NCBI GenBank assembly: GCA_964447605.1
Contig: CAYUTA010000037.1
Span: 1 to 24,234 of the forward strand
From: CAYUTA01 sp964447605
Lineage (GTDB): Bacteria > Bacillota > Clostridia > Christensenellales > CAG-138
Length of the DNA: 24,234 nt
Direction: 5' to 3'
The notes beneath the pieces are model-generated. The model was not told the DNA's origin. It made no database searches and saw only the letters and a program-made list of their open reading frames with translations. This document shows, piece by piece, positions 21,932-24,234 of the stretch. The first letter of the stretch is position 1. Each line of letters opens with the position of its first letter. A program made the position numbers and the translations under genes.

Positions 21932-24234
21932 CTAAAGCTCCGGATATCGCCAGGAGAAGAGCAGGCGGCGCACACGGGGCAAGCGCCCTTTTATTTTCAG
22001 GGATAATTGCCTGACGCAGGCGACGGCTTCATTACGCTCTTGCTTCGTACAGATCTTACCGGAAAATTTTGCGCGCCGCGCCAGGTCCAGCAGCCATAAC
22101 ACGCGTGCCTGATCCAGCCAGGGAACCCGCTTGGAAATGGTATCCGCATAGGCCTCCGGCGTTTGCAGCGGCTGCGGAGGAGGAACTCCGGCAAACCGCA
22201 GCATGGACACGGCAAGCCCGCAGATGGCGAGCGCCGCCGCGTTCACATCCCGCTGGTAAAACTGCCGCCTGCGGCGCTTTTGAACCGCCCGCCGCCACAG
22301 AACCGGCGCAAGCGCAAGCCCTGCCGCCAGCAAGACAAAAAGCAGCATCCGCATGCGCTTTGCAGGGGCAAATTCTGCGCCTTCCGGGGCCGACGCCCCA
22401 TCCGCGCCCATCGGCTCCGGCACGGGACTGTCGTCCGGCTGCGAAGGGGCCTCCGCCATTTCCGGCGTTACGGATGGTTCCGGCTGCGCGGAGGACGTCG
22501 TTTCCGGTGCAATCTCCGATATGGGCTCCGGCGTTGGCTCCGGGGTGGAGTCCGGCGTTGGGGAAGCGGTTCCGCCCCCCGCCTGTCCATCATCCGGCAG
22601 GGAGGAGTCGCCGTCGCCGGACGTGGGCGTCATTTCCACCGGAATCCATTCCAGCCGCACGGGGTCGTATACCTCCGCCCAGGCGTGCGCATGCGTATCC
22701 TCAATGGGAAAATACCCTTCGTCGTCGGCTTGTTTTTCATAATCCGAGCGGATGACGATATAGCCCTCCGCATAGCGGGCGGGAATTCCCAGCGCGCGCA
22801 AAAGAACGGTGGCCGTGGTGGCAAAATGCACGCAGTAGCCACGGCGGCTTTGGTTTAAAAAATAGGTGGCAAAATCCGCATCGGCCGGAATGCGCGGCGG
22901 CGCGTATGCATAGGCGCAGCGCCCGACCAGGAGGCCGCGCAGCTGCCGCAAGGTCCGCATCAGATTCAGCGCGCCGTCATGGGTTTGCAGCGAAAGCCCG
23001 TTTTCCCTGCAAAGCCGCTCCGCCGCCAGGCGCGTCTCCTCAGGCAGCGCGGTATAGTATTCAAAAACATAGTTCAGATAGGCCCGGGCGGCTCGTTGCA
23101 CGCGCTGCGCATTTTCTCCCGGGGCTTCCTGCAGGCCCATCGCACCGCCCGCCGCGGAAAGGTATGCCTCCCTGATGTTTGAGATATCGGGCGCTTCGCC
23201 CGCAAACGGTACGTTGGCAAGCATCGCGTCGCAGGGCAGCGCCTCAACCGTGTAGCCTGAAATCCGCGCGCTTGACCCGGCCTGCAGGGCCGTATCCTGC
23301 GCATATGACGCTTTCTCAATCTCCTCCGCCCGCGAAATCAGGCCGTTTGGCGTCCATAGTGAAAACGGGGAGGCGGCAACGTTCTCTACGGAGAGCGTAT
23401 AGGCGTCCCCCTGCCCGCCCGTTGCCGATACGGCCGCTGCATGCAGGTTCTGCGGCGCGAGCCCGGCAAACGCCTCCGCATGGCTCCGGTAGGCCGCATC
23501 GGGCACGCTTTCCCACCCGGCGGAGGTAAAGACCGTACCTGCAAACCCCCGCAGGTAAAGCGCGCGCTCCTCCGACGCCCGTACCTTTAAAGCGGTATCC
23601 CCCGTAAACCGGATTGCGGAAAGATTGCGCAGATTCCCATGGCTCAGGCCGTCGTTGCCGCGCCGCAGCATATCGCCCAGATCCAGTTCCAGCAGCTCCT
23701 GCCGCAGCGACTGGATTCCCTCCGGCCGCCGGTACCCCTGCTCGGGCAGCAGCAGGGAGGAAACGAATGCCGCAAGCACGATCAGCGGCAGCGCTGCAAG
23801 CGTTAGAAGGCGCTGTGCCGGGCGCTGCGCGGCGGGCGACACCGGCCGATAAACCCGGATGGCTCTCCCATTTGCATCTTCATCCGAGGGCGGCAGGCTT
23901 ACGCTGCAGTAGAAGACATACAGCATCAGGTAGGAAGCTGTCAGGCAGAAGCAGGGAACAACCGCGGGCGCAAGCGCAAAAAACGGCGCCGGCAGCAGCA
24001 GCGTTATGGTGGAAAAAATAAGTCCGATTACGCTGCAGCGGCGGATGATGCAATACCCCGCGGGCAAAGCGGATAGATACAGCAGCCCCTGAACCGCCAG
24101 CGTCGCCCGGTCAAGCGCGGTCCCCCCGTCCGGCACAACGCGCATGCTTTTTAAAAACTCCGGCAATTGCAGCTTCATTGGCTGCAATGCCTGCTCAAGC
24201 AGGTCAAGCGCGCCTTGAAACAGCGCTTCCGCAT
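21932..24234 (-). CDS. Membrane transglutaminase-like protein (partial, runs off right edge)
   Basis: The protein is at least 751 aa counted from a TTG at 24187, but the frame stays open to the window edge, so the true start is probably outside. N-terminal hydrophobic segments (about residues 48-95 and 127-148) precede an extracellular transglutaminase-like domain with RRGYCVHFATTATVLLRALGIPARY (catalytic Cys452 region, shown here as separate motifs GYCVHFA and LGIPARY) and THAHAWAEVYD (His501). The usual third acidic residue in the W..V.P.T stretch is Glu518 (WIPVEMTP). A Pro/Glu/Thr-rich linker (about 525-610) leads to a final membrane span (about 614-633) and a cytoplasmic tail. This is the TgpA-like layout (DUF3488, transglutaminase core, DUF4129). 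Substrates of such proteins are unknown, often suggested to be cell-surface proteins. Confidence 0.85.
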   Translation of the reverse strand, partial: AEALFQGALDLLEQALQPMKLQLPEFLKSMRVVPDGGTALDRATLAVQGLLYLSALPAGYCIIRRCSVIGLIFSTITLLLPAPFFALAPAVVPCFCLTASYLMLYVFYCSVSLPPSDEDANGRAIRVYRPVSPAAQRPAQRLLTLAALPLIVLAAFVSSLLLPEQGYRRPEGIQSLRQELLELDLGDMLRRGNDGLSHGNLRNLSAIRFTGDTALKVRASEERALYLRGFAGTVFTSAGWESVPDAAYRSHAEAFAGLAPQNLHAAAVSATGGQGDAYTLSVENVAASPFSLWTPNGLISRAEEIEKASYAQDTALQAGSSARISGYTVEALPCDAMLANVPFAGEAPDISNIREAYLSAAGGAMGLQEAPGENAQRVQRAARAYLNYVFEYYTALPEETRLAAERLCRENGLSLQTHDGALNLMRTLRQLRGLLVGRCAYAYAPPRIPADADFATYFLNQSRRGYCVHFATTATVLLRALGIPARYAEGYIVIRSDYEKQADDEGYFPIEDTHAHAWAEVYDPVRLEWIPVEMTPTSGDGDSSLPDDGQAGGGTASPTPDSTPEPTPEPISEIAPETTSSAQPEPSVTPEMAEAPSQPDDSPVPEPMGADGASAPEGAEFAPAKRMRMLLFVLLAAGLALAPVLWRRAVQKRRRRQFYQRDVNAAALAICGLAVSMLRFAGVPPPQPLQTPEAYADTISKRVPWLDQARVLWLLDLARRAKFSGKICTKQERNEAVACVRQLSLKIKGRLPRVRRLLFSWRYPEL

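Noticed and set aside
21531..21935. A 134-codon plus-strand frame after the Mo/W operon
   Set aside because: It has a non-ATG start without a ribosome binding site and a low-complexity basic translation, so it is not a credible gene.

Overview
The window looks like a chromosomal segment of a fairly GC-rich member of the Clostridia (Bacillota). The support is indirect: strong AGGAGG-type ribosome binding sites, occasional TTG starts, a lipoprotein-type solute-binding protein, tightly overlapping ATGA gene junctions, and accessory genes of the kind carried on Firmicutes integrative elements. No rRNA, tRNA or CRISPR array was seen, so the genus cannot be fixed.

Region A (about 1-6450) is mobile-element-like. 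A leftward operon encodes an S24 self-cleaving repressor, a stand-alone LexA-type winged helix and an SRAP (YedK/HMCES) protein. Divergent from it are a Y-family DNA polymerase, a small partner protein, an XRE regulator and an ImmA/IrrE metallopeptidase. This is an SOS-type mutagenesis and repair cassette with two stress-responsive regulatory pairs. It is followed by a zinc-ribbon protein, a structured intergenic stretch, a small sigma-70-like factor, about 420 bp of hairpin-rich non-coding DNA, and the first ~40 codons of what looks like an integrative-element helicase.

Region B (about 6428-8474) is a group II intron retroelement. It has an intact 631-aa reverse transcriptase/maturase/HNH protein and a clear domain V (8395-8428) and domain VI, but no visible room for RNA domains I-III. 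It therefore appears 5'-truncated and inserted into the helicase gene. The 3' flank does not continue the helicase.

Region C (8580-12872) holds a hypothetical protein, a large secreted multidomain protein with a probable alpha/alpha-toroid C-terminus, and a two-gene unit of an unknown protein plus a metallophosphoesterase.

Region D (13116-21494) is the most interesting part. It is a nine-gene operon behind a good sigma-A promoter whose start site is covered by a perfect 24-bp palindrome with CGTTAT/ATAACG ends, resembling a ModE-type molybdate/tungstate operator. It encodes a BtuCD/MolBC-like permease and ATPase, a SAM methyltransferase, one lipoprotein that fuses a BtuF/MolA-like domain to a ModA-like domain, a ModB-like permease, a short ModC-like ATPase, a DUF364-type protein, an XdhC-family protein and a THEP1-like NTPase. 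The simplest reading is molybdate and/or tungstate acquisition by two different ABC importer classes sharing one chimeric binding protein, coupled to maturation of a molybdenum hydroxylase encoded elsewhere.

Region E (21932-24234, minus strand) is a transmembrane transglutaminase-like protein running off the right edge, converging on the operon across a 437-bp gap with no gene I can support.
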